Assembly (NCBI GenBank): GCA_024405435.1 | Contig: JAKSOU010000022.1 | Coordinates: 1 to 39,950 of the forward strand | Direction: 5' to 3' | Source: Akkermansia sp. | Lineage (GTDB): Bacteria; Verrucomicrobiota; Verrucomicrobiia; Verrucomicrobiales; Akkermansiaceae | Length of the DNA: 39,950 bases | Part shown: one piece after another, positions 14,146 to 21,877 of the stretch | Numbering within the stretch: position 1 is the first letter of the stretch | How the letters are laid out: every line of letters starts with the position of its first letter | Notes under the pieces: model-generated | Told to the model about the DNA's origin: nothing | Seen by the model: only the letters and a program-made list of their open reading frames with translations | Databases searched by the model: none | Position numbers and translations under genes: made by a program

Positions 14146-15429
14146 TCAGGCCTGCGGCTTGATGCTCTCTGCGCCGAAGTACGGCACCAGCGCCTGCGGG
14201 ATGCGCACGGAGCCGTCCGGCTGCTGGCACTGCTCCAGCAGGGCCACGTACAGGCGCGGCAGGGCCGTGCCGGAGCCGTTGAGCGTGTACGGGATGCGCA
14301 CCTTGCCGTCCGCCCCCTTGTAGCGCAGCTTCATGCGGCGCGCCTGGTAGTCCGTGAAGCAGGAGCAGCTGGAGACCTCCAGGTACTTGCCCTGCCCCGG
14401 CGCCCACACCTCGATGTCGTAGGTCTTGGCGGAGGAGAATCCCACATCGCCGGTGCAGAGCTCGATGACGCGGTAGTGCAGGCCCAGCTTCTGCAGGATG
14501 CTCTCCGCGTGGCCGGTGAGCTTCTCCAGCTCATCCCAGCCGTCCTCCGGCTTGCAGATTTCCACCAGCTCCACCTTGTCGAACTGGTGCACGCGGATCA
14601 TGCCCTTGTTCTCGCGCCCGGCGGACCCGGCCTCCCGGCGGAAGCAGGGCGTGTAGGCGGTCATCTTGATGGGCAGGTCGCTCTCCTTGACAATCTGGTC
14701 GCGGCAGAGGTTGGTGACGGGCACCTCCGCGGTGGGCACCATGAACATCTGGTTTTCCTCCAGGCCGTACATGTCCTCCTCGAACTTGGGCAGCTGGCCC
14801 GTGCCGTACATGCACTCGCGGCGCACCATGAAGGGCACGCCCGTCTCCTGGTAGCCGTTCTCCAGCGTCTGCGTGTCCAGCAGGAAGTTGATGAGCGCGC
14901 GCTCCAGGCGCGCCCCCAGCCCGCGGTACACGATGAACCCGGAGCCGGAGATGCGCGCGGCGTCCTCAAAGTTCAGCAGCCCCAGGCGCGTGCCGATTTC
15001 CACGTGGTCTTTGGGGTCCGCAATCTCCGGCTTGCTGCCCCACTGGCGCAGCTCCGGGTTGGCAGTCTCGTCCAGCCCCACGGGCGCGCCGTCGTGCGGC
15101 ATGTTGGGGATGGAGAGCAGGAGCTGCTCCTGCTCCTCACCGGCGGCGGTGGACACGGCGTCCAGCTCCTTAATGCGGTCGCCCACCTCGCCCATGCGCT
15201 TCTTGAGCTCCTCGGCCTCCTCGCGGCGGCCCTCCTTCATCATCTGGCCGATGAGCTTGGATGAACTGTTGCGCTCCTGGGAGAGCGCCTGCTTCTCCGT
15301 TTCCGCAGCGCGGCGTCTCTCGTCGCACTCCAGCACCTTGTCCACAAGCATCCAGTGGTCCCCGCCGCGAAGGCGGACCCGTTCCTTGACGTATTCAGGC
15401 TTTTCCCTGACGATGCGGATATCTAGCAT
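14146..15429 (-). CDS. serS: Seryl-tRNA synthetase
   Basis: A 427-residue class II aminoacyl-tRNA synthetase that charges tRNA-Ser. The N-terminal coiled-coil arm spans about residues 30-100 (charged helices with the KLIGQMMKEGRREEAEELKK type of sequence). The core has PTAEVPVTN, motif 2 as FRREAGSAG with KGMIRVHQFDKVE, EVSSCSCFTDYQARR, and motif 3 as NGSGTALPRL. Length is normal. The ATG at 15429 begins the canonical MLDIRIVREKPEYV start, and a good promoter sits nine bases upstream. It is divergent from uvrC. Confidence 0.97.
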   Translation of the reverse strand: MLDIRIVREKPEYVKERVRLRGGDHWMLVDKVLECDERRRAAETEKQALSQERNSSSKLIGQMMKEGRREEAEELKKRMGEVGDRIKELDAVSTAAGEEQEQLLLSIPNMPHDGAPVGLDETANPELRQWGSKPEIADPKDHVEIGTRLGLLNFEDAARISGSGFIVYRGLGARLERALINFLLDTQTLENGYQETGVPFMVRRECMYGTGQLPKFEEDMYGLEENQMFMVPTAEVPVTNLCRDQIVKESDLPIKMTAYTPCFRREAGSAGRENKGMIRVHQFDKVELVEICKPEDGWDELEKLTGHAESILQKLGLHYRVIELCTGDVGFSSAKTYDIEVWAPGQGKYLEVSSCSCFTDYQARRMKLRYKGADGKVRIPYTLNGSGTALPRLYVALLEQCQQPDGSVRIPQALVPYFGAESIKPQA

Positions 15430-15438
15430 AACGCGCCC

Positions 15439-15466
15439 ATTATACCCCCGTGCGCCCACGAATCAA
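15439..15466 (-). promoter_or_regulatory. serS promoter, near-leaderless
   Basis: On the minus strand TTGATT (15461-15466), a 16-base spacer, a perfect TATAAT (15439-15444), then nine bases to the ATG. Confidence 0.75.
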
Positions 15467-15511
15467 GCGGAAATTATCGCCCGGCGCATGCCCGGGGCGC
15501 GGAATATCGCG

Positions 15512-15540
15512 TTGAACCGCGCGTGGGTTCATGGTATGCT
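15512..15540 (+). promoter_or_regulatory. uvrC promoter, leaderless
   Basis: TTGAAC at 15512-15517, a 17-base spacer, TATGCT at 15535-15540, then six bases to the ATG at 15547. Same architecture as the promoter at 2224-2252. Confidence 0.7.
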
Positions 15541-15546
15541 GGCGGC

Positions 15547-17097
15547 ATGGCGAAGGTGAACCTCAAGGCCAAGTGGCGAGAGACCCCGCACCGCCCCGGC
15601 GTGTACCTCATGAAGGGCGCGGGCGGCGGCGTCATCTACGTGGGCAAGGCCAAGGACCTCCACCGCCGCCTCGCCAACTACTTCTCCCCCTCTCGCGCCA
15701 CCCTGGAGAACGGCAAGACCCGCGCCCTCATCGCCGCCATCGAGGATTTCGACTACTACGAGGTGCGCAACGAGCAGGAATCCCTCATCCTGGAGCAGAA
15801 GCTCATCAAGGAGTACCGCCCGCACTACAACGTGCAGCTGCGGGACGACAAGCGCTATTTCCTGCTGCGCGCGCCGCGGCAGGACGAGCTGCCGCGCTTC
15901 TCGCTGGTGCGGCTGCGCAAGGACGACGGCGCGCGCTACATCGGGCCGTTCGTGCATTCCACGGCGCTCAAGGAAACGGTGGAGTGGCTGAACCACCGCT
16001 TCCGCCTGCGCACGTGCAGCTGCCGCATGCCGGATGCCGAGACCTACCGCCATTGCCACGACGACGTGATACGCCACTGCTCCGCTCCGTGCGTGGGGCG
16101 CATCTCCGCGGAGGAGTACCGCGCCAATTTCGAGGCCGCGCTCGCCCTGCTGGAGGGGCACTCCCGCAAGGAGCACCTGGATGCCCTCACCGACGAGATG
16201 AACGCCGCCGCGGAGGCCCTGGACTTCGAGCGCGCCGCCCGTCTGCGCGACGTACGGGAAAACATCGTCAAGACCCTGGAGCCCGCGCGCCGCTTCATGC
16301 GGCGGGATGCGGAGCTGCCCGGCACCGTCAACCCCGAGCGCGACCTCGCGGAGCTGGCGCAGGCCCTCGGCATGCCGCAGCCTCCCGCCATCATGGAGTG
16401 CTTCGATATCTCCAACCTCTCCGGCAACCACATCGTCGCCTCCATGGTGCGCTTCACCGACGGCAAGCCGGACAACGCCGCCTACCGCCGCTACCGCATC
16501 CGCGGCGTGGACGGCCAGAACGATTTCGCCTCCATGCTGGAGGTGGTGCGCCGCCGCTACTCCCGAATCGTCAACGAGAGCAGCAGCGCCTTCCAAAAGC
16601 CAGAGGGCGCAGACACCTACGCCTGGCTGCAGGAGCTGCGCGCCGCGGGCAAGGCGCCCATCACCGTGCCGGATTTGGTGGTGGTGGACGGCGGCAAGGG
16701 CCAGCTTTCCGTGGCCATGGAGGTGCTGGCGGAAATCGGCCTGCAGAGCATGCCCGTGGTGGGCCTGGCCAAGCGCGACGAGGAGGTGTTCTTCCCCGAC
16801 CGCGACGAGCCGCTGGTGCTGGAGCGGGATTCCGGCGCCCTGCGCCTGCTGCAGCGCCTGCGCGACGAGGCACACCGTTTCGCCAACAACTACAACGAGC
16901 TGCTGGTGCGCAAGCGCGTGCGCGAAAGCAGGCTTGACGCTTTCCCCACCATGACCCCGCGCCGCAAGGAGCTCCTGCTCGCGCGCTTCCACACCGTTCC
17001 CAACCTCCGCACCCGTACCGCGGAAGAACTCGCCGCCCTCCCCGGCATTTCCAAGCCTTGGGCGGAACGTTTCCTCGCCTGGCTGCAGGAGCATTGA
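15547..17097 (+). CDS. uvrC: Excinuclease ABC subunit C
   Basis: A 516-residue nuclease of nucleotide excision repair that makes both incisions in the UvrB-DNA complex. It has the N-terminal GIY-YIG nuclease (PGVYLM at 17-22 and VIYVGKAKDL at 29-38). A CSCRMPD...CHDDVIRHCSAPC cysteine cluster follows near 160-180. The UVR motif is ALDFERAARLRD (near 215). An RNase H-like C-terminal nuclease follows (VVVDGGKGQL), and a final helix-hairpin-helix region is present (LPGISKPWAERFL). At 516 residues it is shorter than the enterobacterial protein but complete in domains. The ATG at 15547 is preferred over the in-frame upstream codon because the -10 box would otherwise be translated. It converges with the phage-like island, whose first stop lies six bases away. 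Confidence 0.95.
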   Translation: MAKVNLKAKWRETPHRPGVYLMKGAGGGVIYVGKAKDLHRRLANYFSPSRATLENGKTRALIAAIEDFDYYEVRNEQESLILEQKLIKEYRPHYNVQLRDDKRYFLLRAPRQDELPRFSLVRLRKDDGARYIGPFVHSTALKETVEWLNHRFRLRTCSCRMPDAETYRHCHDDVIRHCSAPCVGRISAEEYRANFEAALALLEGHSRKEHLDALTDEMNAAAEALDFERAARLRDVRENIVKTLEPARRFMRRDAELPGTVNPERDLAELAQALGMPQPPAIMECFDISNLSGNHIVASMVRFTDGKPDNAAYRRYRIRGVDGQNDFASMLEVVRRRYSRIVNESSSAFQKPEGADTYAWLQELRAAGKAPITVPDLVVVDGGKGQLSVAMEVLAEIGLQSMPVVGLAKRDEEVFFPDRDEPLVLERDSGALRLLQRLRDEAHRFANNYNELLVRKRVRESRLDAFPTMTPRRKELLLARFHTVPNLRTRTAEELAALPGISKPWAERFLAWLQEH

Positions 17098-17102
17098 CGC
17101 CG

Positions 17103-17339
17103 CTACCCGCGGTCGGCGGGGTTGAGGGGCGGGGGGAGGTGGCTCAGGATATCCGGCGGAATGGCGTGGGCGGGCGGCTCGGCAGCCTCCCGCTGCTGGG
17201 CCTCCAGCTCCGCCAGGCGGGTGTCCTCCACCATGGCCTTGAACTTGTCCGCCTGGCTGTAGATGCCCTCCTCGTCGCGGAAGATGGCGGCCAGCCAGTC
17301 TCTCTTCTCCTCGATGGTGAGGTGGCGTTTCCTAGGCAT
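17103..17339 (-). CDS. Small phage protein, possible terminase small subunit
   Basis: A 78-residue protein. The N-terminal half, LTIEEKRDWLAAIFRDEEG followed by SQADKFKAMVEDTRL, resembles small-terminase helical domains of podoviruses, where a KRxxLAxI helix is followed by a DKxKAxxxDxxL helix. The C-terminal half is a Pro/Ala-rich tail. Start ATG at 17339, inside the end of the preceding gene (eight-base overlap), so the two are co-translated. A large terminase is missing, so packaging by this island alone is unlikely. The family call is inference from motif shape; a transcription-associated role remains possible. Confidence 0.55.
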   Translation of the reverse strand: MPRKRHLTIEEKRDWLAAIFRDEEGIYSQADKFKAMVEDTRLAELEAQQREAAEPPAHAIPPDILSHLPPPLNPADRG

Positions 17340-17622
17340 GTCGGCGGGGCATGAAATCAAAGAAACCGGCCACCTTGGCCTTTCCGCAGGCGGTGAGGAC
17401 GTGGCCGCCGTGGATGGGATCGTTGCACAGCACGAACCCCTGCTTGCGCAGGCGGGAGAGTATCTGGGTGCACGCGGCGGGGGTCATCCCGGTTTGCCGC
17501 GCGATGTCCGGCGCCTCCGGAAGCCCGGCCGCCACGGCCAGCAGCACCCGCCGAGAGGCGTCCGGCATTTCATCCGCCGCCAGCCGAGCCAGCAGCCTGC
17601 ATGCAAAATCAATCGCTTTCAT
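17332..17622 (-). CDS. Winged-helix DNA-binding protein (MarR-like fold)
   Basis: A 96-residue protein. PEAPDIARQTGMTPAACTQI followed by LSRLRKQGFV is a clear helix-turn-helix with a recognition helix, and the next segment (LCNDPIHGGHVLTACG) would form the wing. This fits a MarR/IclR-like winged helix that binds DNA. It stands between the tail-tube-A-like and small-terminase-like genes on the same strand (nine bases after the former's stop, eight-base overlap with the latter). It could regulate the divergent island promoters, where a 16-bp palindrome (18296-18311) sits, or act in DNA packaging. No Shine-Dalgarno sequence is visible before the ATG at 17622. Confidence 0.65.
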   Translation of the reverse strand: MKAIDFACRLLARLAADEMPDASRRVLLAVAAGLPEAPDIARQTGMTPAACTQILSRLRKQGFVLCNDPIHGGHVLTACGKAKVAGFFDFMPRRHA

Positions 17623-17631
17623 GGCGGTGCG

Positions 17632-18234
17632 TCAGTGGTTGCGTCCCAGGCTGCTTTTCCAGAGCTTGAGGAGGGGGTGGTCCTCATCGTTGGAGTGCTC
17701 TTGCACGGCGTTGAAGTGGCTGGCCTGCGGCAAGGCTATGCGCTGGTACTCCTCCAGCAGGCTTTGCCGCACGGTCGTGCTGTTGATGAGCGGTATGCAC
17801 ATCTTGCACGCCAGCAGGCACGTGAAGGCCTCGATGAACAGAGGGTCGAACAGCTCCGTGTCCTCCACGTCCGCTATGTACCGCAGGGTCACGGTCGCCA
17901 CGGGGCAGAACACGCTGCGCCCGCGCAGCGTCCACCCCGGCGCGCCCACCTCCAGCACGCGCAGGCAGTCCGTGGGCAGGGTGTGCGGCACGGCGTGGCG
18001 CGCCTCGTCCACCGCCTCTCCGGCGGTGAGGGTGGCCTTCTTCACGGCGAAGGTCCACCTGTTGACGCAAAGGACCTCCCTGCGGACGGGGTGGTAGTGC
18101 AGGTAGCACATGCGCTGCGGCAGGGAGCCGTTGGCATCGATGCCGGAAATGGGGGATTCCCCCAGCTTGCTGAGGGCCAGGTTGCAGATATCGACTGCGC
18201 TGGGCGCAGGTATGGTGTTTTCAGTGTCACTCAT
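17632..18234 (-). CDS. Tail tubular protein A-like phage tail adaptor
   Basis: A 200-residue protein. The block DICNLALSKLGESPISGID, then RMCYLHYHPVRREVLCVNRWTFAVKKATL, is the typical start of the T7 gp11/podovirus tail tubular protein A family, where a helix with ALxxLGxxPI is followed by a conserved RxxLLxxxxWxFA motif. In virions it forms the ring between the portal and the nozzle (gp12-like), which is absent here. The rest (FDPLFIEAFTCLLACKMCIPL) also fits the helical part of that family. It is transcribed leftward, away from the portal gene, whereas podoviruses normally keep both on one strand, so the island has been rearranged. Start ATG at 18234, nine bases after a CATGCT box. Confidence 0.8.
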   Translation of the reverse strand: MSDTENTIPAPSAVDICNLALSKLGESPISGIDANGSLPQRMCYLHYHPVRREVLCVNRWTFAVKKATLTAGEAVDEARHAVPHTLPTDCLRVLEVGAPGWTLRGRSVFCPVATVTLRYIADVEDTELFDPLFIEAFTCLLACKMCIPLINSTTVRQSLLEEYQRIALPQASHFNAVQEHSNDEDHPLLKLWKSSLGRNH

Positions 18235-18243
18235 GGTGCCGCA

Positions 18244-18272
18244 AGCATGGCACGGCGCGGCACCGCGCGCAA
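18244..18272 (-). promoter_or_regulatory. Leftward promoter of the phage-like island
   Basis: On the minus strand TTGCGC (18267-18272), a 17-base spacer, CATGCT (18244-18249), nine bases to the ATG at 18234. It follows the host promoter pattern. Confidence 0.5.
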
Positions 18273-18295
18273 CGGAACCGCCCGATACCGCATAA

Positions 18296-18311
18296 CCCGC
18301 CCGCGGGCGGG
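18296..18311. promoter_or_regulatory. 16-bp perfect palindrome between divergent phage-like promoters
   Basis: CCCGCCCGCGGGCGGG reads the same on both strands and lies midway between the leftward promoter (18244-18272) and the rightward -10 (18362-18367). It is a candidate operator, though GC-rich DNA makes short palindromes common. Confidence 0.4.
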
Positions 18312-18337
18312 CACCCTTGGCGCGCTCGGCCGCTCCG

Positions 18338-18367
18338 CTGGCAAGGCCGGGCGGCGCGGTGTATGGT
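18338..18367 (+). promoter_or_regulatory. Rightward promoter of the phage-like island, weak
   Basis: A weak CTGGCA (18338-18343), an 18-base spacer, TATGGT (18362-18367), then seven bases to the ATG at 18375. Confidence 0.35.
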
Positions 18368-18374
18368 GGCGCTC

Positions 18375-18731
18375 ATGGACAACGATGCCCGAACCACCGC
18401 CCGCCGATACTACGCCGCTTGCGGCCGAAGTCTGCGGAACGACCTGGCAGCCCTGGCGGGCAACCGGGCCGCCGCGGTGGTGTGGACGCCGCAGCTGGTG
18501 GCGCTGCTGCTGCCCGTGGACTCTGCGCGAGCGGAGACGTGGGAGGAGCTGCCGGACTCCCCGGAAGGAGCGGATGCCTGGTACGTGCATCTGCTGGCGG
18601 GGGACCTGGCGCTGGCGCGCCGCATGGCATCCGCTCTGGCACCGTTGCCCCGGCTGTGCTTCCGGCGCGGCCTCCGCAACCCCGTGCCCCACATCTACCT
18701 GTGGCGGCAGTTTGTTCAACCATCAGCATAG
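18375..18731 (+). CDS. Unrecognised small protein, first gene of the rightward phage-like operon
   Basis: A 118-residue protein that I cannot assign. It begins MDNDARTTARRYYAACGRSL, is rich in Arg and Leu, and includes a WTPQLVALLLPV segment and an acidic stretch (ETWEELPDSPEGADAWYVH). There is no signal peptide or clear membrane helix. The ATG at 18375 is chosen because a -10-like TATGGT lies seven bases before it. It is followed after 14 bases by the small Pro-rich protein gene, in the position where podoviruses carry short uncharacterised genes ahead of the portal. Confidence 0.55.
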   Translation: MDNDARTTARRYYAACGRSLRNDLAALAGNRAAAVVWTPQLVALLLPVDSARAETWEELPDSPEGADAWYVHLLAGDLALARRMASALAPLPRLCFRRGLRNPVPHIYLWRQFVQPSA

Positions 18732-18745
18732 AAAGGAATATCACC

Positions 18746-18955
18746 ATGGGATTCTCAACACCCAGTCCAGCTCCCGCTCCCGCCCCGACGGCCACCATAC
18801 CCGTCGTGACGGACAGCGAACCAACCGAAACCAAGGCCGCGTACGAGCAGACCGCCGCACGCCGCCGCGGCCTGCTCTCCACCCTTCTCAGCAGGCGCAC
18901 CCAACCCGCGCAGGATTCACCCGCCGCCAACACCGGCAACCCCACCCTCGGCTGA
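18746..18955 (+). CDS. Small Pro/Ala-rich phage protein upstream of the portal
   Basis: A 69-residue protein: an N-terminal MGFSTPSPAPAPAPTA stretch, then a short charged helix (TKAAYEQTAARRRGLLSTLLSRR). Similar tiny proteins with an MGF...PxAPxPPP start and an RRG-STLL motif sit beside portal genes in BPP-1/T7-like podoviruses; their role is unknown. The ATG at 18746 is supported by AAAGGA eight bases upstream, one of the few good Shine-Dalgarno sites in the window. The TGA shares one base with the portal ATG (TGATG), so the two are translationally coupled. Confidence 0.65.
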   Translation: MGFSTPSPAPAPAPTATIPVVTDSEPTETKAAYEQTAARRRGLLSTLLSRRTQPAQDSPAANTGNPTLG

Positions 18956-20544
18956 TGGACTCCCTGCTCACCACCTACAACAGCCTGAAGGCCGCCCGCG
19001 CTCCGTGGGAGGGCTGGTGGGACTCCCTGCGCCGCTACGTGCTGCCCGCGCGACAGGACGACGACTCGCCCGTGGCGGACGCCGCCAGCCTGCGCGGGCT
19101 GGGCGACACCACCGCCGTGGAGGCCTGCCAGAAGCTGGCCAGCGGGCACATGAGCTACATCACCCCCGGGCATGAGATGTGGTTCAAGTGGAGCTGCGCG
19201 GACCCCGACGCCGGGGACGAGGCGGAATCCTGGTACAACCGTTGCTCCGAAATCGCCAACGCGGAACTGGCCCGCAGCAACTTCTACACGGAGCTGCACG
19301 AGTGCTTCCTGGACCGCGTGGGCCTGGGCACCGGCAGCCTGTTCTGCGGCAACTCCCGCAGCGGCGTCCTGCTCTTCCGCCACATTCCCTGCGGACAGTT
19401 CGTGTGTGCCGAGGACGACGAAGGCACGCTGGACACCTTCATGCGCGAGTTCACCCTCACCCCGCACCAGGCGGAAGCCCAGTTCGGCCGCAAGGCCCTG
19501 GGCCCCCGCGCCCGCGCCATGCTGGATAGCGGCGCGGATCCCCACACCGGCCGCCTCCGCTTCCTGCACGTGGTGCGCCCGCGCCGCACACGCAACCGCA
19601 AGCGCGACGACGCCCGCAACATGCCCTTCGAGAGCCTGTACTACAGCCTGGACGACAATTGCGTGACCGAGGAAGGCGGCTACCGCGAGATGCCGTACAT
19701 GGTCACGCGCTTCCTGCGCTGGGGCGAGGGTCCGTACGGCCTGGCCCCCGCCCGCCTGGTGTACCCGGACATCCGCCAGGCGCAGTTCCTCAACCGCATC
19801 CTGGACATGCTGGGAGAGGTGGCCGCCTTCCCGCGCATCCTGGAGCTCGCCAACCAGAGCGGCGAGGTGGACCTCCGCGCCGGCGGCCGCACCCTCATCA
19901 ACCCGGAGAGCGCCAGCCTCGGCTTCCCGCGAGAGTGGGCCACCTCCGGCCGCTACGATATCGGCATGGACCGCCTCCGCCAGAAGCAGGACGCCATCAA
20001 CCGCGCGTTCTTCATCCCCATGCTGGAGCTCTGGAGCGAGCGCCGCCAGCAGATGAGCGCCGCAGAGGTCTACGCGCGGGAGAACGAGCGCGTGATGCTC
20101 TTCTCGCCGTCGTTCACGCTGTTCACGAGCGATTTCCGCCCGCTGATGGAGCGCGTGTTCGCGCTGCTGTTCCGCATGGGGCGCTTCCCGCAGCCGCCCG
20201 GCACGGTGCTGCGCGCCAACGCCCGCGGAGAGGCAGAGGTGCCGGAACCCCAAGTGGTCTACCAGGGCAGAATCGCCATGGTCATGCGCCGAATCCAGTC
20301 GGAGGGCGTGGAGCGCGCCCTCCAGCGCCTCCAGTCGCTCGCCGCGCTGGAACCCGCCGTGGCCGACCACGTGGACCTGGACCGCACGTTCCGCCTGAGC
20401 GCGCGCCTGGACGGCGTGCCGGAGGGCATCCTCCGCTCGGAAAGCTCCGTGAAACGCCTGCGCCGCAAGAGGGAGGCAGATGCCGCCGCCCTCGCCTTCG
20501 CGCAGGAACAGACGACTCAACCCCAACCCCCATCCAAGCCATGA
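18955..20544 (+). CDS. Podovirus head-to-tail connector (portal) protein
   Basis: A 529-residue protein of the T7-type head-tail connector family, close to the usual length of about 530. Recognisable features: LRRYVLPARQD near the N-terminus, TTAVEACQKLASGHMSYITP, the SNFYTELHECFLDRVGLGTG block, YMVTRFLRWGEGPYGLAPA and a charged helical C-terminus (SSVKRLRRKREADAAAL). In virions twelve copies form the DNA gate at one capsid vertex. The frame is intact and shows no stop or frameshift, unlike a long-dead prophage. ATG at 18955 overlaps the preceding TGA by one base, and its own stop overlaps the next start as ATGA. No large terminase or capsid gene is nearby. Confidence 0.9.
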   Translation: MDSLLTTYNSLKAARAPWEGWWDSLRRYVLPARQDDDSPVADAASLRGLGDTTAVEACQKLASGHMSYITPGHEMWFKWSCADPDAGDEAESWYNRCSEIANAELARSNFYTELHECFLDRVGLGTGSLFCGNSRSGVLLFRHIPCGQFVCAEDDEGTLDTFMREFTLTPHQAEAQFGRKALGPRARAMLDSGADPHTGRLRFLHVVRPRRTRNRKRDDARNMPFESLYYSLDDNCVTEEGGYREMPYMVTRFLRWGEGPYGLAPARLVYPDIRQAQFLNRILDMLGEVAAFPRILELANQSGEVDLRAGGRTLINPESASLGFPREWATSGRYDIGMDRLRQKQDAINRAFFIPMLELWSERRQQMSAAEVYARENERVMLFSPSFTLFTSDFRPLMERVFALLFRMGRFPQPPGTVLRANARGEAEVPEPQVVYQGRIAMVMRRIQSEGVERALQRLQSLAALEPAVADHVDLDRTFRLSARLDGVPEGILRSESSVKRLRRKREADAAALAFAQEQTTQPQPPSKP

Positions 20545-20825
20545 TTTACCCACGCAACCACGCAGCGGAACAGGCGCGCGCCAACCGCCGCCTCGTCCTC
20601 GCCGTATTCGGCACGCCCCTCGGAGAGCAGGCACTCGATGTGCTAGAAGAGCGCTTCGAGACCGACCTGCCCGTCTTCCAGGGCAAGGCCGGCGCGTACG
20701 ACCCGCTCGACGCCATGCGGCGCGACGCCCACAGAGAAGTCTTCCTTGTCATCCGCCGCCTGATGGAACAGGCCCGCCGGGAGGCAAGCGAATCCAAAAA
20801 TGAACATGATCATGAACACGAATAA
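20541..20825 (+). CDS. Bbp19-like phage protein
   Basis: A 94-residue protein beginning MIYPRNHAAEQARANRRLVL, with the core VFGTPLGEQALDVLEERF and a second helix HREVFLVIRRLMEQA. The pattern of a GTPxGxxxLxxLxxxF helix followed by a REVxLxIxxxLxxA helix resembles the small Bbp19-type proteins found next to portal genes in BPP-1-like phages. The C-terminal tail is a His/Glu run. The start is fixed by the ATGA overlap with the portal stop. The 3' end overlaps the scaffold start by about 26 bases if the first scaffold ATG is used. The virion role is unknown. Confidence 0.6.
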   Translation: MIYPRNHAAEQARANRRLVLAVFGTPLGEQALDVLEERFETDLPVFQGKAGAYDPLDAMRRDAHREVFLVIRRLMEQARREASESKNEHDHEHE

Positions 20826-21660
20826 AGAAAACGACAACGCGGCCCCCGATGCCGCTCCCGATACCACCGCACCCGAACCCGCCGTCACCGCGCCCGCCCT
20901 CCTGGGCGAGGACGGGGCCTTTGCCCCGGACTGGTACGCCAGGTTCGAGGACTTGCAGCCATACGCGGCAACGCTCGCCAAGTTCAAGCGCCCGGAGGCT
21001 CTCGCCAAGAGCTACGCCCACCTGGAGAAGCTCAAGGGTTACCCCGACGCCAAGGACGACCCGCGCATGCAGGCCTTCCGAATCACCGTCGGCCTCCCGG
21101 AAAACCCGGATGATTTCACCATCGCGCGCCCCGACGACACGCCCGATGAAATCTGGAACGAGCACCTGGCGCAGAGCCTCTCGCGCGTGGCGTTCGACTA
21201 CGGCGTGCCGCCCAAGGCCATGCAGGCCCTGGCCGACAGCTACTCCCGCGAGGGCCGAAACTTCCTCATGGATTGCCGCAAGCGCGAGCAGGACGCCATC
21301 GACGCCGCGGAGGCCGACCTCCAGAACGAGTGGGGGAACGACTATGACCACAACATGGACACCGTGGCCACCTTCCTGCAGCACGTGGGAGACAGCGCCG
21401 GTATCGATGTGCAAACCCTGGTGGAGAACCCCGCCCTGCGCGCCAACGCGGACTTCGCACGCCTCGTCTTCGCCATCGCGGAACAGGGCCGCGAGGCTCC
21501 CATCCGCCAGGGCGTGCCCGCAGACGACAAGCAGGAGGCCCAGCGCATCGCCAGCGATCCCACCCACCCCCTCCACGAGGCCTACATGCACGCCAACCAC
21601 CCCCGCCACCGTTTCGCCAACGAGCAATACGACCGCCTGGCCTTCGGCCGCAGCCTATAA
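20800..21660 (+). CDS. Phage scaffold-like (capsid assembly) protein
   Basis: A 286-residue, highly charged protein. After an Asp/Pro/Ala-rich leader (APDAAPDTTAPEPAVTAP) comes a WYARFEDLQPY segment, then FKRPEALAKSYAHLEKLKG, GLPENPDDFTIARPDD, and long helices ending in LAFGRSL. Podovirus scaffolding proteins have this make-up and lie between portal and capsid genes; here the capsid gene that should follow is missing and a terminator comes 15 bases later. Three in-frame starts are possible (20800, 20806, 20812), all inside the end of the Bbp19-like gene; the first is used. No Shine-Dalgarno site decides between them. The frame is intact to the TAA at 21658. Confidence 0.75.
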   Translation: MNMIMNTNKENDNAAPDAAPDTTAPEPAVTAPALLGEDGAFAPDWYARFEDLQPYAATLAKFKRPEALAKSYAHLEKLKGYPDAKDDPRMQAFRITVGLPENPDDFTIARPDDTPDEIWNEHLAQSLSRVAFDYGVPPKAMQALADSYSREGRNFLMDCRKREQDAIDAAEADLQNEWGNDYDHNMDTVATFLQHVGDSAGIDVQTLVENPALRANADFARLVFAIAEQGREAPIRQGVPADDKQEAQRIASDPTHPLHEAYMHANHPRHRFANEQYDRLAFGRSL

Positions 21661-21675
21661 TCCAATCCGCTTCAT

Positions 21676-21696
21676 CCTGCCGAGTGCAGGTTTTTT
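21676..21696 (+). terminator. Terminator of the phage-like rightward operon
   Basis: Stem CCTGC / GCAGG with a five-base loop followed directly by six T, 15 bases after the scaffold stop. The stem is short but the T-run is good. Confidence 0.65.
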
Positions 21697-21716
21697 CGAG
21701 GTGATGAGATGATAAC

Positions 21717-21746
21717 GCCCCGGCCCCCGCTACAGGGGACCGGGGC
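21717..21746. other. GC-rich hairpin of unknown role
   Basis: Left arm GCCCCGG and CCCC, right arm GGGG and CCGGGGC, one internal mismatch, loop of six. Neither strand has a T-run directly after it. It lies between the phage-like terminator and the next promoter. Confidence 0.5.
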
Positions 21747-21840
21747 AAAATCATATTGCGGAAAATTCGCGCCATGTGCGCGGGAGAATTGGGATTTTCC
21801 CTGCTGGGCGGGGTGCGCGGGGGTGTGACGAAAAAACAAC

Positions 21841-21869
21841 TTGCATAAGGTGCGCAGGTGGGATAGGAT
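21841..21869 (+). promoter_or_regulatory. Promoter of the lipoprotein-xerD operon, near-leaderless
   Basis: TTGCAT at 21841-21846, a 17-base spacer, TAGGAT at 21864-21869, eight bases to the ATG at 21878. Confidence 0.65.
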
Positions 21870-21877
21870 ACGCGCGT

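Larger units (their letters stand above)
17103..21660. mobile_element. Podovirus-like virion gene island without capsid or large terminase
   Basis: Eight tightly packed, apparently intact genes between uvrC and a terminator. A leftward arm has small-terminase-like, winged-HTH and tail-tube-A-like genes. A rightward arm has an unknown protein, a small Pro-rich protein, portal, Bbp19-like and scaffold genes. Portal, scaffold and tail-tube A are hallmarks of T7/BPP-1-type podoviruses. No major capsid, large terminase, tail fibre, lysis, replication or integrase gene lies within it; the only recombinase nearby is a chromosomal-type XerD at 22628. No flanking direct repeat was found. It may be a prophage remnant or a retained module. 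Confidence 0.75.

Noticed and set aside
21717..21746. The GC-rich hairpin considered as a second terminator of the phage-like operon
   Set aside because: Neither strand has a T-run after it, and a better terminator stands 20 bases earlier. It is kept as a hairpin of unknown role.
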